In this document: positions 50,518-51,517 of the stretch, piece by piece | How the letters are laid out: every line of letters begins with the position of its first letter | Numbering within the stretch: position 1 is the stretch's first letter | Assembly: GCA_050949825.1 (NCBI GenBank) | Contig: JBMNGL010000021.1 | Location: 1 to 51,517 of the forward strand | Reading direction: 5' to 3' | From: DTU019 sp050949825 | GTDB lineage: Bacteria; Bacillota; Syntrophomonadia; Syntrophomonadales; Syntrophomonadaceae | Length of the DNA stretch: 51,517 nt | Position numbers and translations under genes: made by a program | The notes under the pieces: generated by a model | What the model was told of the DNA's origin: nothing | Database searches by the model: none | Seen by the model: the letters and a program-made list of their open reading frames with translations, nothing else

Positions 50518-51517
50518 ATGATCGCTATAAATGACGGAATAAATGAAGATAAACGGCTGATCGAGGCCGGCTTCCCCTGTCATCAGGTGGGAGCGGAAAC
50601 CCAGCGGGAACGAGGTGCCAGTTCAGCCTTGCCCCCGCTTTACTATCTGCATGTCTGGTGGGCCAGGCGGCCACTCACCCCCAGCCGGGCGGCGATTCTC
50701 GCTTCATTGCTTCCGGCTGATACCGATCCCGATTGCTTCCTGCGTCAGTTGGGCATTGAGAAGGCGGTAGCATTGGTCGGGGATGTGGAGTGGGTGCTGT
50801 ATTATGACCAATTAAAGAAAGCTAAAGAAAACACTGATAGTCAACTTGAGATAAGCATAGATGATAAGATATTAAATGCCTTGGCCAGGGAACAAGCCCG
50901 TAGAAGCAATAATCGGGCCATTATTGATAGTCTTATACAAAAGAAATTGATATCAAGTCAGGATATAGTTATGAAACGCTGGCTAGCGGAGAATAAACCC
51001 ATTAATCTTGAAAACATTAGTATAGGTAATATATTACCAATTAGGATTGTAGCTGCAGATCCATATTGGGCCAAGCAAAGAATTGAATGGGAGAATAATC
51101 TAGGGATACGTACAGCGGAAGATAAATATGGATATGCACGGGCGTATAGAAATGTCTCCAACAGATTAGCCTTTGGTGGGGAAAACCAGTTTACAATTCT
51201 TGATCCTACCGCTGGCGGGGGGTCTATACCCTTTGAGGCTTTACGCCTGGGGCACAGGGTAATTGCCAACGATCTTAACCCAGTAGCTACTGTTATACAA
51301 ATTGCAACTCTGGATTACCCAGCTCGTTATGGTATGGATTTATTGAAGGATATTGAAACCTGGGGGACCAGGCTACGTAATAAGATGTTATCGGAAATGA
51401 AGGATTTATTTCCCGTATCTGAGTTAACAGCTAATGAACGCAGGGAGTTAGACAAGCATCTGAAACATTGTAGAAATGAAAATGTAGCAGGTTTTTATCA
51501 AGAACAACTAGATGGAT
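50518..51517 (+). CDS. DUF1156 adenine-specific DNA methyltransferase (partial, cut by window edge)
   Basis: An open frame of at least 333 codons without stop at the window end. The N-terminus (RLIEAGFPCHQVGAETQRER, then PPLYYLHVWWARRPLTPSRA) is the DUF1156 signature. A SAM-binding motif DPTAGGGSIPFEALRLGHRV (near residue 230) and ANDLNPVA follow. This group (COG1743) methylates adenine in predicted restriction or BREX-like systems. AGGGAG lies seven bases before ATG 50518; an in-frame ATG at 50500 is less likely. The catalytic NPPY-like motif would lie outside the window. Confidence 0.88.
   Translation, partial: MIAINDGINEDKRLIEAGFPCHQVGAETQRERGASSALPPLYYLHVWWARRPLTPSRAAILASLLPADTDPDCFLRQLGIEKAVALVGDVEWVLYYDQLKKAKENTDSQLEISIDDKILNALAREQARRSNNRAIIDSLIQKKLISSQDIVMKRWLAENKPINLENISIGNILPIRIVAADPYWAKQRIEWENNLGIRTAEDKYGYARAYRNVSNRLAFGGENQFTILDPTAGGGSIPFEALRLGHRVIANDLNPVATVIQIATLDYPARYGMDLLKDIETWGTRLRNKMLSEMKDLFPVSELTANERRELDKHLKHCRNENVAGFYQEQLDG

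Overview
The window looks like a chromosome segment of a Gram-positive Clostridia-class bacterium (Firmicutes). The clues are strong GGAGG-type ribosome binding sites, many GTG and TTG starts, consensus TTGACA/TATAAT promoters, a tRNA gene with encoded CCA, XhlA and LLH-type lysis proteins, and phage early proteins typical of Firmicutes prophages. Genus cannot be fixed from sequence alone. Composition looks intermediate in GC, with AT-richer patches at about 5.0-7.9 kb, 17.2-18.1 kb and 38.6-39.6 kb (judged by eye, not counted).

Layout. 1-2299 is host DNA: a dispersed repeat family and a lipoprotein-like oligopeptide-binding protein gene. A tRNA-Leu(GAG) gene lies at 2300-2384. A prophage of about 43.6 kb is inserted at the 3' end of this tRNA. 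A 12-base direct repeat (CCTCCGACACCA) occurs at the tRNA 3' end (2373-2384) and again at 45991-46002, and I take these as attL and attR. DNA to the right (46003-51517) carries a DUF499 ATPase, a small unknown protein and a DUF1156 adenine methyltransferase cut by the window edge, which is a probable anti-phage module.

Prophage, left to right. A leftward block holds a large serine recombinase, a Fic AMP-transferase, two probable lysogeny-expressed proteins (one a membrane-anchored PH-domain protein) and a CI/LexA-like repressor. A divergent switch region contains four GATAC-N5-GTATC operators, with a fifth inside the Cro-like gene. The rightward early genes include HTH proteins, small proteins behind structured leaders, an overlapping operon (ASCH, DUF5131, Cys-rich protein, PAPS-reductase-like enzyme, C5 methyltransferase), a replisome organizer broken by a frameshift, a helicase loader, a Lar-like zinc protein and an ArpU-like late regulator followed by phased 11-bp repeats. 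The late genes form a mosaic myovirus: lambda-type head genes (Nu1, GpA, portal, ClpP protease/scaffold, gpD, gpE) joined to P2-type contractile-tail genes (sheath, tube, E/E' frameshift chaperone, tape measure, X, D, V, U, W, J, I, fibre). Lysis genes follow (XhlA, small membrane proteins, amidase, LLH holin). An IS256-family element has disrupted one small membrane-protein gene there.

The right end carries two tyrosine recombinases separated by an array of hairpins. The first has an elaborate leader. The second ends 36 bp from attR. If the prophage is excised at the 12-base repeats, the serine recombinase and the last tyrosine recombinase become convergent neighbours two bases apart, with attP inside the 3' end of the serine recombinase gene. 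Integration would then swap that enzyme's C-terminal residues. This junction, the intragenic operator, the structured RNAs at about 9.1-9.6 kb and 43.6-44.9 kb, and the frameshift sites are the most unusual things in the window.
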